The position numbers and the translations under genes were made by a program. From Portunus trituberculatus (lineage: Eukaryota; Arthropoda; Malacostraca; Decapoda; Portunidae): DNA of 64,000 bases. Shown here one piece after another: positions 21,012-31,463 of this stretch. The stretch is from contig NC_059304.1 of NCBI RefSeq assembly GCF_017591435.1, positions 27,589,902 to 27,653,901 on the forward strand, written 5' to 3'. The notes under the pieces are model-generated. The model was not told the DNA's origin, searched no databases, and was given only the letters and a program-made list of their open reading frames with translations. Numbering within the stretch: the first letter of the stretch is position 1; each line of letters begins with the position of its first letter.

Positions 21012-23620
21012 ATGTATACAAACATAGATTGGTTTATATCAGGAAGTTTGGAAGTGAGAGATTATATAATGGAAAAAGGGCCAGATGTGGTATGTATGAC
21101 AGAAACAAAGTTAAGTGAAGATGTCCAAGTGAATTTTAAAGAGCAAGAATACAATGTTTGGAGGAGAGACAGAAAGGGAAAAGCAGGAGGAGGAGTATTG
21201 ATCATGGCTCGAGAGAATATATATGTGGAAGAGATGGACTGGCAGAGGTTTTAAGTATAACAAATAAGGACCAATGGGAGGGAAAAAAGGAGTATCATAG
21301 TTGCATATGTACCACCAAAGACTAATACATGGAGGCTTGATGTACATAAGGAAATGCAAAAGGAAGTACCAAATTGCCTGGATAACATGCTAAGGAAGGG
21401 TAGAAGAGTGTTGCTCGTGGGAGATTTAAACTGCAAACACGTCAATTGGGAAGAAATGGATGCAAGCAGTCACGCTGGACGTTGGGGGGATGATGTGCTA
21501 CAGCTGGCAATGGTAAACACATTGGATCAATGGGTGAAAGATTATACAAGATATAAAGGGGAAGATGATCCATCATTGCTGGATTTGGTATTTACAAAAA
21601 AACCGGAGCCATGTCCAGATATCAAATATCATACTCCAATAGGAAAAAGTGATCATGTGGTCCTAGAAATTGAGTTAGAGGATCGGCAAATTTTGGAATA
21701 TAATGAGGGACACAAACACAAGAGCCGGAACCACGCTAAATCAAGTTTTGGGGGATTAAAAAGTTATTTTGGTAGTATTGATTGGAAAGAAATTATGCAG
21801 GGAAAGACAATTCAAGGAAAGAATGATACATTTCTAGACAAGTAAAATGAGGGGGTAAAGAGATAAGTTCCTGAATATAGAGTAAAAAAGAGTAAACACA
21901 CCTGGTATAATGCTATATGTGCAAAAGCTAAAAAGTGCAAGGATGTAGCATGGAAAAAATTAAGGCAATGTAATGAAATAGATAAGAAGCAGTATAAAGA
22001 GGCACAAAATGAATACATTAGGATAAGAAAGAAGGAGAAGAGAAACTTTGAAAAAGATGTAATGAAGAGATGTGAAAAAGAACCCAAGCTTTTTTATAAA
22101 TATACAAATGGTAAAATGACAAACAGAGAGACCATTACTAAGTTGATTAAGGAGAATACGATATGAAACATCGGAAGAAATGAGTGAACTTATGAATGAG
22201 AGCTTTAAATCAGTATTTAATGAAGAGGGAGAGTTTATAAAGCCAATCAACCCAGTGGCACAGGAAGGATTAAGAGACATCATGGTAAAAAAACAGAAAA
22301 TTAGAGAATTGTTAGAAAAGGTGGATGTGAGGAAGGCAATGGGACCAGATGGACTGTCAGGATGGACACTAAGGGAATGTAGTGACCAACTGGTAGAACC
22401 AATTTGGGTTGTAATTAACAACTCTTTAAGGGAAGGGAAGGTACCAAAGGAATGGAAAAGAGCCAATATTGTCCCATTATACAAAGGAGGAAAAATGACT
22501 GGGCCCCTAAATTATAGACCAGTGTCACTAACCAGTGTGGTGGGTAAGATCTGTGAAATTGTCATCAAAGAAAAATGATTGGAATATCTGGAGAGAAATT
22601 AAATCATTAATAACTCACAATTTGGTTTTAGAAAAGCAAGATCATGTATAGCAAACTTACTGAGCTTTTATGCAAGAGTAATAGATGAAGTACAAGGAAG
22701 AGTTGGATGGGTTGATGCAGTGTATCTAGACATTAAAAAAGCTTTTGACAGAGTACCACACAGAAGACTCTTATGGAAAATAGAACACATGGGCAGAATT
22801 AAGGGAAATATCTTAAATTGGATGACCGATTACTTAACAGATAGGGAAATGAGGACAGTGATAAGAGATACACCATTAAGTTGGAGCAATGTAACAAGTG
22901 GTGTACCACAGGGTTTGGTGTTGGCACCAATAATGTTCCAAATATATGTCAGCGATATACAAGAGGGTTTGAGTAGCTAGATAAATTTGTTTGCAGATGA
23001 TGCCAAGCTTTTGAGAGTTATAAAAAAACAAAATGATTGTATGGAATTACAGAAAGATATTGATACGATCTGGAGATGGAGCCAGAAGTGGAAATTATAA
23101 TTTAATACTAAGAAATGCCATGTAATGGAAATGGGTAAAAGTAATAGAAGACCTACATGGGAATATAAAATGGGAGAAGAGAATATAATGTAAAGAAGAG
23201 ACGAGAAAGACCTGGGAGTGATTATACAAGACACCCTGACTCCAGAAATACATATAAATGGATTATTTGCTTCAACATACAAGACACTAACAAACATCAG
23301 GGTATCATTCAATTACATGGATAAAAGTATGATGAAAAAGATATTACCCACTGTGATAAGACCTAGACTAGAATATGCAGCAGTGGTATGGTCACCATAT
23401 AGGCACAAAGATATCAAGAAACTAGAAAGGATACAAAGGGATGCTACAAAGATGGTCCCTGAAATAAAAGATCTTCCCTATGAAGAAAGACTGAAGGAGA
23501 TGGAGCTACCAACTTTGAAGGATAGACGGGAAAGAGGAGACCTAATAACAATGTATAAGTTAGTAAACCGTATGGAGAAGATAGACAAAACCTGGTAACA
23601 CTGACGGAGCAAGGAGACAG
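21012..23620 (+). pseudogene. LINE-B4 ORF2 (endonuclease plus reverse transcriptase), broken
   Basis: Starts MYTNIDWFISGSLEVRDYI. Endonuclease: MTETKL, VWRRDRKGKAGGGVL, AYVPPKTN, VGDLNCKHVNW (21,420), LLDLVFTKK and GKSDHVVLEIEL (21,645). RT: VRKAMGPDGLSGW (22,328), NYRPVSLTSVVGKIC, FGFRKARSC, LDIKKAFDRVPH (22,725), GVPQGLVLAP (22,900) and FADDAKLL (22,993). C-terminus: RPRLEYAAVVWSPY and ELPTLKDRRERGDL. Frames or stops break it near 21,252, 21,845, 22,160, 22,578, 22,978, 23,098, 23,190 and 23,597. Identity as EN-RT is certain. Confidence 0.88.
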
Positions 23621-23875
23621 ACAAACAAGAGGACATTCAAGAAAATCATGAAAAGTCATTGTCATAGAAATATCAAGAAGTTCAGTTTTCCACATAGGAC
23701 AGTAGACATCTGGAATAGATTCAGTGAAGAGATTGTAACAGGAGAAAGTGTGCAGAAATTTAAGAAGTTAGATAAATGTAGATATAGAGACAGGTCACTA
23801 TGAGCCCCGCTCGAACCCTGTAACATATAACTAGGTAAATACAACTAGGTAGAAACACACACACACACACGCACA

Positions 23876-24155
23876 CCGCGTAGTGTAGTGGTTGGCACGT
23901 TTGACTCACAATCGAGAGGGCCGGGTTCGAGTCCCGGTAAGCGGCGAGGCAAATGGGCAAGCCTCTTAATGTGTGGCCCCTGTTCACCTAGCAGTAAATA
24001 GGTACGGGATGTAACTCGAGAGGTTGTGGCCTCGCTTTCCCGGTGTGTGTTGTGTGTTGATGTGGTCTCAGTCCTACCCAAAGATCGGTCTATGAGCTCT
24101 GAGCTCGCTCTGTAATGGGGAAGACTGGCTGGGTGACCAGCAGACGACTGTGGTG

Positions 24156-24161
<6 letters not shown>
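23876..24161 (+). mobile_element. tRNA-derived SINE (SINE-1)
   Basis: The head is tRNA-like, with an A box TAGTGTAGTGG (23,881-23,891) and a perfect B box GGTTCGAGTCC (23,934-23,944), which form an internal pol III promoter. The body has CACCTAGCAGTAAATAGGTA and CTCTGAGCTCGCTCTGTAAT and ends GGGTGACCAGCAGACGAC, followed by AATAACACACAC. It inserted in the (AC)n tail of the B4 LINE and carries an (AC)n tail itself. It is not a functional tRNA gene: there is no clean acceptor stem, and a long unrelated body follows. Confidence 0.85.

Positions 24162-24228
<67 letters not shown>
24160..24228 (+). repeat. (AC)n tail of SINE-1
   Basis: About 34 AC units. A truncated LINE-B2 copy starts right after it. 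Confidence 0.95.
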
Positions 24229-24229
<1 letters not shown>

Positions 24230-24596
24230 TGGAAGAAAACAATCAACCGGTAAGCCATATTGATAGAATTTTTTAGAGAGACATATAATTTGCTAAGAAA
24301 TATTGGAGTAGCATTTGACTACATGGACAAAGAAATGATGAAGAAATTGATAAGTACTATGATAAGACCCAGATTGGAATATGCAGGAGTAGTGTGGGCC
24401 CCTCATAAAAAGAAACACATAAGGAAGTTGGAGAGACTACAAATAATGGCTACAAGAATGGTTCCAGAATTTGAAGGGATGACATATGAGGAGAGACTAA
24501 AGGCTATAGATCTACCAACCCTGGAACAAAGAAAGGAGAGAGGGGATCTGATACAAGTTTACAAATTGATCAACGGAATAGACCAAGTGGATAATG
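24229..24596 (+). mobile_element. LINE-B2 copy, left part (split by a 25.1-kb insertion)
   Basis: Starts within the ORF2 C-terminal region (MEENNQPVSHIDRI) after (AC)n and stops in the DQVDNEKL codons at 24,596. The same copy resumes at 49,697 with the next bases of that motif. Four bases, AATG, occur on both sides (24,593-24,596 and 49,697-49,700). The reading in this part is open after an early slip near 24,272. Confidence 0.88.
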
Positions 24597-24759
24597 TTAC
24601 AGTTTGTGCCTTGATTCTCTTTATTTTATTGTATATGTATATATTATTATTATTATTATGTTTATGATGAGTGAATTTAAATGTAGAATAAGAAGTGAAT
24701 GAGGTGGTTGTGGTGAGTGAAAGGAGAGAGAAGGGGATAGAGGAGAGGAGGAGGAGGGT

Positions 24760-25285
24760 TGTGCCTAGCACACCTCAGGTGTGTGTGGTGGGTGACTCAG
24801 GTTAGGTACTTAGATAGTACTTTCTGTGGGAAAGACAGGGATAGGAGGACGAATGTGTGTATGCCTGGTGCAGGTGTGAAGGCAGTGAGTGAGGAGGTAC
24901 AGAAGAGAGTTGGGGGATGGAGAGGGAGGGTGTAGTAGTTTTGCACGTAGGTGGGAACGATGTCAGAGCAGGTGGGTCGGAGGAGTTAGTGGCAAGATTT
25001 CGGGAAATGTTAGGCAAGATAAGGGAGAGTGGTAGGAGGTGTGTATTGTCAGAAATCTTGCCTCGTGTGTATGTTAGCAGGGAATGGTTGTCTAGGGCCA
25101 TTGGTGTGAATGATCGGGTAATAGGGATATGTAAGGATGTGGGTGTCAGCTTTGTGGATGTATGGGATAAGTTCTATGGGCGAAGGGATTTGTATGCTAG
25201 GGATGGTGTGCATCTGAGTAGGAAGGGTGTGGATGTGCTGAGTGGATGTCTGGAGGGGGGAGTTGGGATGGAGTGTAGAGGGTGA
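24760..25285 (+). pseudogene. CR1-A ORF1: SGNH/GDSL-type esterase, frameshifted
   Basis: A hydrolase domain found in ORF1 of many CR1 and L2 elements; its cellular substrate is unknown. The three family blocks are visible: VCVVGDS with the nucleophile Ser at 24,793-24,801, VVVLHVGGNDVRAGG with the Asn of block III near 24,950, and DLYARDGVHLSRKG with the catalytic Asp and His near 25,190-25,215. The first block is in another frame from the rest. One-base indels near 24,802 and 24,915 break the reading, and the open part is 24,917-25,285. It overlaps the start of the ORF2 frame by about 40 bases. Confidence 0.85.
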
Positions 25286-26959
25286 GGTAGCAAATGCATT
25301 CCAGAAGAAAGATGTTAGACATAAATTAGATAGGATAAACAGAGATAGTGAAAAGATTAGGAAAGATTTCCAGGTGCAAATAGGAGAGAATAAGATTAGG
25401 ATTCCAAATAAGGAGACAGCATCTAGGAAGGTAGCAGGACTTAAATGTTTTTATGTAAATGCCAGGAGTCTTAGGAACAAGAAGGACGAGTTATCTAGTT
25501 ATATAGTTGAGGAGGACTTAGATGTTGTATGTGTCACAGAGGCATGGGTAAATGAGGAAAAGTTTAGGGAAAATAGGAAAGAATATGAAGTAGATGGATA
25601 CATCATGTATTTACACCTGAGAATTGATAGGATAGGTGGAGGAGTAGTTATTTATGTGAAAAAATCCTTCATTTCCAGTCAGGTTAATGGTATTAAGGTA
25701 GATAACAGAGTAGAGTCCTTATGGCTAGATGTTAGAGTAAACAAAAGTAAGGTTATTAGAGTAGGAGCTTTTTATAGACCACCTAACCAGTCAGCAGATG
25801 TAGACAGCCTTATGGTAGATGAGATAAATAGGGGGTGTACTAGTCAGACAATTATCTTAGGGGATTTTAATCTTTAGTCAGTAATCTGGGAGAGGATGGT
25901 AGGAGATGCTAGTGAAAATAAGTTTATGGAAAGTTGTCAGGATAACTATTTAGTGCTGATGGTAGATAAACCTACTAGGGGGAGGAAGGTTTTAGACATA
26001 GTACTAACAAATATTGAGCATTGTTTAAAGGAAGTTGAGGTAGGAGAGACTTTAGCAAACAGTGACCATCATATAATTAGATTTATCATTAATTCCAGTA
26101 GGGATAATATAGTGAATAAGCCTAGAGTCCCAAACTATCAGAAAGGCAATTATGGTAGGTTACATCAGTTATTAGGAGAGGTAAACTGGGAAGATAGTTT
26201 TGGAAATGAAACTGCACAGGAGATGTGGGATATTTTTAAGGTTGTAGTAAAGGGTATAGTGATGCAGTGTATCCCTTACAAAGATATAAGGCAGAGAAAC
26301 AGGAAGCCATTATGGTGGACTCATGAGATAGGTAGACAGATCAGAGAGAAGAAGAGGACATATAGAGAGCTGCAGAAAAGTGGGGAAGATGTAGATTTGA
26401 TTAGGTACAGACAGGTCAGGGATGATTTGAGTAAGGTTATAAAAAAAAGTAAAAGGCAGGCAGAGATAAAACTAGCTAGAGCTGGGAGTAAAGATCCCAA
26501 AAAATTATATAGTTATTACAAGGTCAGTGATAAAAGAAATAAGGATAGGATTGGACCACTCAGAAAAGATGGTGTAGTAGTGGATCAAAATGAAGACATA
26601 GTAGAATTATTGAATGAACAATTTTCTTCAGTATTTACTAGGGAAAGAATAGGAAATCCTGTTACAAACAGTGCGACGAGTAGTTTAAGAGCTTTAGAAA
26701 ATATTGATATAAAAACGGGAATTATTAGGAAATTTATTCTTGAACTAGACGATAGGAAAGCTAGAGGTCCTGATGAGCTACATGCCAGAGTACTTAGGGA
26801 GGGTGTAGATAGTATTTCAGTATTTCTGAAGCACTTAAGTTAATCTTTGAAAGATCACTTAGGTTTACTGAGATACCTCAGGACTGGAAGTTAGCTAATG
26901 TTACACCAATATTTAAAAAAGGTAGGAAGGATGATGCAAATAATTATAGACTGATCAGT
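25242..26959 (+). pseudogene. CR1-A ORF2, endonuclease and start of RT
   Basis: APE-type endonuclease: KCFYVNARSLRNKKDELSSY, VVCVTEAWVNEE, GGGVVIYVKK, GAFYRPPNQS, ILGDFNL (25,860), VLDIVLTN and LANSDHHIIRF (26,055; Ser-Asp-His). The linker reads KARGPDELHARVLRE, then EIPQDWKLANVTPIFKKG and NYRLISLT. One in-frame TAG (25,875-25,877) follows GDFNL. One frameshift lies near 26,830. Otherwise it is open over about 570 codons. The reading is cut at 26,960 by TTAA and continues in the correct frame at 47,185. Confidence 0.88.
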
Positions 26960-26963
26960 TTAA
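26960..26963. repeat. TTAA target-site duplication, left
   Basis: Within the CR1-A codons for Leu-Thr. The matching TTAA is at 47,185-47,188. Confidence 0.9.
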
Positions 26964-26977
26964 CCCCTTCAATATGG

Positions 26978-27040
26978 TGACGTTTATGTAGGCGTCATGA
27001 AGCCCCAGTAGCAAATGCGGTGATGCCTACGTAGGCGTCA
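26978..27040. promoter_or_regulatory. Subterminal palindromes of the piggyBac-like element
   Basis: Two 20-bp near-palindromes, at 26,978-26,997 and 27,021-27,040, have the form TGACG..TA.GTAGGCGTCA. They are spaced 43 bp start to start. The second is symmetric apart from one base pair. Paired subterminal palindromes are plausible transposase-binding sites; I infer this from position only. Confidence 0.6.
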
Positions 27041-27171
27041 TATTTCTTTTCTGAGCTTTCTTCAGTTCAGTTGTCCCGTATAATGTGTTGGATACCAGCT
27101 ACACACGCCGTATGCTGTTCTTGAAATCCTAGTGCTCCTCCCACCATCCTTGTCTCCACCAATCACTAAAG

Positions 27172-27227
27172 ATAAGCTACATGTGTCCCACCTTGTGTCT
27201 AAAATTACCCAATGGCATAGACTGTTC

Positions 27228-27311
<84 letters not shown>

Positions 27312-27385
27312 CCATTTCCTCCTCCTCCCATCTCCTTCCCTCCATCCCCCTCTCCCTCTCGAAAGATAAGTTACATTCGTGAAAA
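27172..27385 (+). repeat. About 190-bp unit of a CT-containing tandem repeat
   Basis: One unit runs from GATAAGCTACATGTGTCCC, through TTGTGTCTAAAATTA, a (TC)n run (27,231-27,308) and a pyrimidine-rich stretch ending CTCTCGAAA. A second unit starts at 27,365 with GATAAGTTACATTCGTG. A third copy of the unit start is at 43,438 on the other side of the LINE stack. It belongs to the piggyBac-like element and shows that the stack split this repeat. Confidence 0.7.
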
Positions 27386-27421
27386 CACACACACACACAC
27401 ACACACACTCACACACACACA
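27386..27421 (+). repeat. (AC)n at the base of the LINE-B stack
   Basis: AC run with one TC interruption, between the tandem repeat of the piggyBac-like element and the 5' UTR of a full-length B1 copy. Confidence 0.9.
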
Positions 27422-27643
27422 CCGTCGATGGCGGATGTGGTCGCTGAGCTCCAGAGCAATCATCTCTAATTCTACAGTTACCATTGCCTAAGAGTAACCA
27501 AGGTGGGAAAGGAGCTGGTAATGTTTGTCCCGTCTCCATATAGTCATGTAAACTGTTGATTAGCAAAATAATGTCCAGGGAAGGTAAATATAAACTATAG
27601 ACTGCGTTTGAGCCATCAGCTGGTTTGTTTACATCTGCGCAAC
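27422..27643 (+). promoter_or_regulatory. LINE-B1 5' UTR with a YY1-like site at the ORF1 start
   Basis: This is 222 bp of 5' sequence before ORF1 that is absent from all truncated copies. Its end reads GCAACATGGCGGCCG, where AACATGGCGGC (27,641-27,651) matches the YY1 consensus and contains the ORF1 ATG. Human L1 also uses a YY1 site in its 5' UTR; whether this is functional here is speculative. Promoter activity is inferred from position only. Confidence 0.5.
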
Positions 27644-28571
27644 ATGGCGGCCGTGAACTCGAAAGATGAATCAGACTTCACAGGATTTCAAGGAATAATG
27701 GAGAAGAGCACTTATGTGAAGAAAATTCTGGAGTTGGAAGGTAAAATTGAAAACTGTTTGAAAAGTATGGGGCCTGGAAACGAGTTATGACAATGTAATG
27801 AAAGAGTGTGCCGATATGAAGAAGGAAAATGAAGCACTGAAAGAGGAAGTTAAGCTAATTAAAGTGAATTGCGAAAATGTGGAGAATCTCTAGGAAAAGT
27901 GATGGAGAAGCAGGCTGAATGGAAAAAAGTCAGGAAGTGGAAAGAAAGGAGGTAAATTACAAAGTTGCAAGTCTGGAAAAGGAAATCAAAGAGTCTGGGG
28001 AGAAAACTTTGGGCCTTGCTGAAATTATAGATCAACAGATCATAGAAGAGAAGATTGCTGAGAAAGTGGTGAAGGTTATTAAATCAAATGAGACATTGGT
28101 GAGGGAAACTGTAGACAAAAAGAGATGTGTGGTGATATTTGGTGTGGAGGAGGATAAGACACCGAGTAAAATGGAGAGAGAGAAAACATAAAAAGGTGAT
28201 AAATAATATCATTAATGTGGTGCAGGAGGAGGAAAAGACCTAGTACAAGAAATAGAGGACTTCCATAGAATTGGAAAGTTCACAAGAGAAGGTATGAGGC
28301 CAATAAGAATCAAACTTAAGTCACAAAAGGATGTAGATGAATTGGTGGAGAAGTCATGGAGGCTAGCCCAGCAGGAAACAACAAGGAAGATTTGGTTGAG
28401 AAGAGATCTCGGTGAAAAGGAAAGAGAAATGTTAAATGAGTTGAGAAAGGAGGCTTTGAAAAAAATGAAGAGAGGACAGAAGAGGAGAAGAAAGAGTTTT
28501 TCTGGAGAATCTTGGATATGAGACTGAGGAAGTGGTTCATAACCCAGAAAAGTACAGCAAGAAAGGACTAA
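27644..28571 (+). pseudogene. LINE-B1 ORF1 (coiled coil plus RRM-like), frameshifted
   Basis: Starts MAAVNSKDESDFTGFQGIM. A Lys/Glu-rich coiled coil runs from about residue 40 to 150 (for example KENEALKEEVKLIKVN and KVASLEKEIKESG). An RRM-like region follows: KRCVVIFGVEEDKTPS, DFHRIGKFTREGMRPIRIKL, SWRLAQQ and IWLRRDLGEKEREMLNEL. The end is basic. Frames break near 27,785, 27,893, 27,930, 28,190, 28,235 and 28,463, several in A or G runs. The predicted role is RNA binding in the retrotransposition particle. It lacks zinc knuckles and the esterase domain seen in CR1-A. Confidence 0.8.
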
Positions 28572-28594
28572 AGAAACTTACATGAGCGAATGTA

Positions 28595-31393
28595 ATGTAT
28601 TCCAACATAAATGGAGTGATATCGGGATTTTAGAACTCAACGATTACTTGAGGGACAAGAACCCAGATATTGTGGGTCTTACTGAAACAAAACTGAGAGA
28701 GGAGAAGACCTGATGATGGTTGGAGAAGGAAATATAATGTTTGGAAAAGAAATAGAGTAGGTAAGATGGGAGGAGGAGTGATGTTGCTGGTTAAAAAGAT
28801 ATAAAGGTGGATCAAGTGAAAGAAGGTATGGGAAAGGCAGAAGTGCTAAAGATCAGAGCAGAAACTAATGAAGGAAAAAGAGGCACTACATAGTGGTGTA
28901 CGTACCACCTAAGACAAATGCATGGTCAGTACAGGAATATGAAGAAATGATAAGTGATACAGGAACATGTCTGGAAGAAATGTTGGGTGGCTGTGAACGA
29001 ACTATAATGATGGGAGATTTTAATTGTAAAGAGGTGTGTTGGGAGGACTGGTCAATGGAAGGATCAGAGACAACATGGGGAAATACACTATTGACACTGG
29101 CAATGGAAAATGTGTTAACTCAGTGGGTCAAAGAAGATACTAGGTTTGGAGGAGAGGGAGCATCGTCAAGACTGGACTTGGTCTTTAGTACAGAGCCAAT
29201 GGTCATTGAGGAGATGAGGGTGGAGTGCCCTTTAGCAAAGAGTGATCATGCAGTTTTGGAGTTCAAGGTGATAGATGAAGAGAAATCTAGAAGAAATGAA
29301 GAATATAAAGTGGGAAGATGGAATTATGCCAAGACAGATTTTGGAAACCTAAAGAAATTCTTTCAAGAGACAAATTGGATGAAATTCAAGAGTGCTAAGG
29401 AGCAAATGAAAAGTGGAAGGAATTTATAAAAATATACAAAGAAGGTGAGAAAAATTTGTACCAATAAGACAACATAGAGAAGTTGGAAAGCAGGACTGGT
29501 TTAACGATAGATGTGAAAAGGCTAGAACAAGAAAAGAGGATGCATGGAAGAGGTGGAGAAGGAAAAGACGGATTAAGCAGTGGAAAGTTACAAAAGAGCA
29601 AGAAATGAATATGTGTTGATTAGAAGAGAAGAAAGAAAGAAACAAGAAAAGGATATAATTGATAAATGTAAAGACCAACCAAGGCTTTTTACAGACATGT
29701 GAACAACAACATCAAAAATAGAGAAAGTATTGAAAGTTTAGAAGTAAATGGAGTATGCAGTGAAGATCCCAGGAAATGGCAGAGGCTATGAATGGATGCT
29801 TTCGGAAGGTATTCACAAAGGAGACTGCTTTTGACAAACCACTGGTAATGGAACAGAAAGGGATTATGAAGGAGTTTCAAGTAACTGTGGAGGAGATCAA
29901 GAATATGATGGGGAGTTTAGAAGTGAGAAAAGCTGTGGGACCTGATGGGGTATCAGGATGGATTTTAAGAGAATGCAGGGAGCAACTGGCAGAAAAAGTT
30001 TGTGAAGTAATTGATGCCTCATTAAGGGAAGGTGTAGTGCCCCAAGACTGGAAAAGAGCTAACATTGTCCCAATCTATAAATCAGGTAACAAGAGAGACC
30101 CATTGAACTATAGACCAGTGTCACTTACAAGTGTGGTAGCTAAGATGTGTGAGAGGGTGGTGAAGAATAGATGGACAGACTTCTTGGAGAAAATGACATA
30201 CTTTGTGAGTGTCAATTTGGTTTTAGAAAAGGGCGTTCATGCACGACAAACCTGATATGTTACTATTCGAGGGTGATAGATGTAATACAGGAAAGAGATG
30301 GTTGGGCTGATGGAATATATCTGGATTTAAAAAAGGCCTTTGATAAGGTACCACACCGGAGACTGATCTGGAAACTTGAAATGGTAGGAGGAGTGCATGG
30401 CAGTTTACTAAAATGGATGGAAGACTTTTGGTAGGAAGAGAAATGAGAACAATAATTAAGGACAGACCATCAGAATGGGGCTTGGTGGAGAGTGGAGTTC
30501 CACAGGGATCAGTGTTGGCACCAGTAATGTTCGCGGTCTACATAAATGACATGGTGGATGGGGTGTCCAGTTATGTGAGCCTATTTGCAGACGATGCAAA
30601 ATTGTTAAGAAAAGTGAGATGTGACAAAGATTGCGAACTACTCCAGGAAGACTTGGACAGAATATGGAAATGGAGCTGTACATGGCAAATGGAGTTCAAC
30701 ACGACAAAATGCAAGAAAATAGAGTTTGGCAAGAGTGAAAGAAGAATCAGGAGTATGTACAAGATAGGAAATGAAGACATAAAACCAGTCATGAAGAAAA
30801 GACCTTGGGGTGACAATTACCAATGACCTATCGCCAGAGAGACATATAAACAAAATAATTGGAGAAGTATTGAACTTATTGAGGAACATAAGAGTGGCGT
30901 CAGATATTTAGATGAAGAAATGATGAAGAAAATAATTACTGCAATGATAAGACCGAGGCTTGAATATGCAACAATACAGTGGGCTCCGAACTTAAAGAAA
31001 CACATAAGGAAACTAGAGAAAGTACAGAGGGCTGCAACAAAATGGTGCCTGACTTAAGAGATTTGACTTATGAAGACAGACTGAAAAGAATGCAACTTCC
31101 GACCCTGGAAAACAGAAGAGAAAGGGGAGACCTGATAGCAATATACAGAGTGATGATTGGCATGGAAAAATGGATAGGGAAGATCTGTGTATGTGGAATG
31201 AAAGAATGTCGAGAGGGCATGGGAAAAACTAAAATGGCCACTTATAGGAGAGATGTGAAAAATATAGCTTCCTCATAGAAGGGTGGAAGCATGGAATAGT
31301 TTAGACGTGGAAGTGGTCAACGCAAGGAATATTCATGATTTTAAGAAAAAGCTGGACATTAGTAGATATGGAGACGGGACAGTACGAGCATAG
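28595..31393 (+). pseudogene. LINE-B1 ORF2 of the full-length copy, frameshifted
   Basis: The endonuclease is open over 178 codons at 28,893-29,429 (VYVPPKTNAW, GDFNCKEVCW, SRLDLVFS, KSDHAVLEF). RT pieces lie at 29,776-30,255, 30,171-30,434 and 30,413-30,826, with LDLKKAFDKVPH, GVPQGSVLAPVMF and FADDAKLL. The C-terminus 30,979-31,278 has PTLENRRERGDL. It shares breaks with other B1 copies near 28,625, 28,795, 29,405, 30,430 and 30,790. It adds one in an A run near 30,193 that is also found in the copies at 31.9 and 42.05 kb. Confidence 0.88.
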
Positions 31394-31422
31394 CTCTTTT
31401 CCCGTATGTTACAATTAGGTAA

Positions 31423-31423
<1 letters not shown>

Positions 31424-31461
<38 letters not shown>
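31424..31461 (+). repeat. (AC)n microsatellite between B1 copies
   Basis: About 19 AC units. The next copy starts at AGTGAGGATCCC, which is internal to ORF2 in the reference copy (about 29,759). Confidence 0.95.

Positions 31462-31463
<2 letters not shown>

Larger units (their letters stand above)
20828..23856 (+). mobile_element. LINE-B4 copy, 5'-truncated near the ORF1 end
   Basis: Contains the ORF1 C-terminus (20,828-21,005) and most of ORF2. The 3' tail includes GAACCCTGTAACATATAAC, then TAGGTAAATAC and TAGGTAGAAAC, then (AC)n. The divergence from B1 and B2 shows several ancient subfamilies with the same 3' end plan. Coding frames are broken at about ten places. Confidence 0.88.
24597..26959 (+). 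mobile_element. CR1-A LINE, left part (5' region, ORF1, endonuclease, RT start)
   Basis: This LINE differs from LINE-B. Its ORF1 is an SGNH esterase, and its RT is classic CR1, with a FADDTK box and HLEYCIQTWSP in the right part. The left part ends in the SLT codons of the RT block NYRLISLT at 26,959, where a TTAA-flanked insertion begins. The 3' part continues at 47,185. The exact 5' end is unclear; an A/T-rich tract at 24,605-24,680 may be flank or 5' UTR. Confidence 0.85.
27422..31423 (+). mobile_element. LINE-B1, full-length copy
   Basis: The only B1 copy here with 5' UTR (27,422-27,643), complete ORF1, ORF2 and 3' tail, about 4.0 kb in all. It begins directly after (AC)n and ends in (AC)n. 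It serves as the reference for locating truncation points of the other B1 copies. Both ORFs are frameshifted as read. Confidence 0.9.

Noticed and set aside
23876..23950. tRNA gene
   Set aside because: A and B boxes are good, but there is no paired acceptor stem and a 200-bp shared SINE body with (AC)n follows; the same holds at 34,794-34,870.
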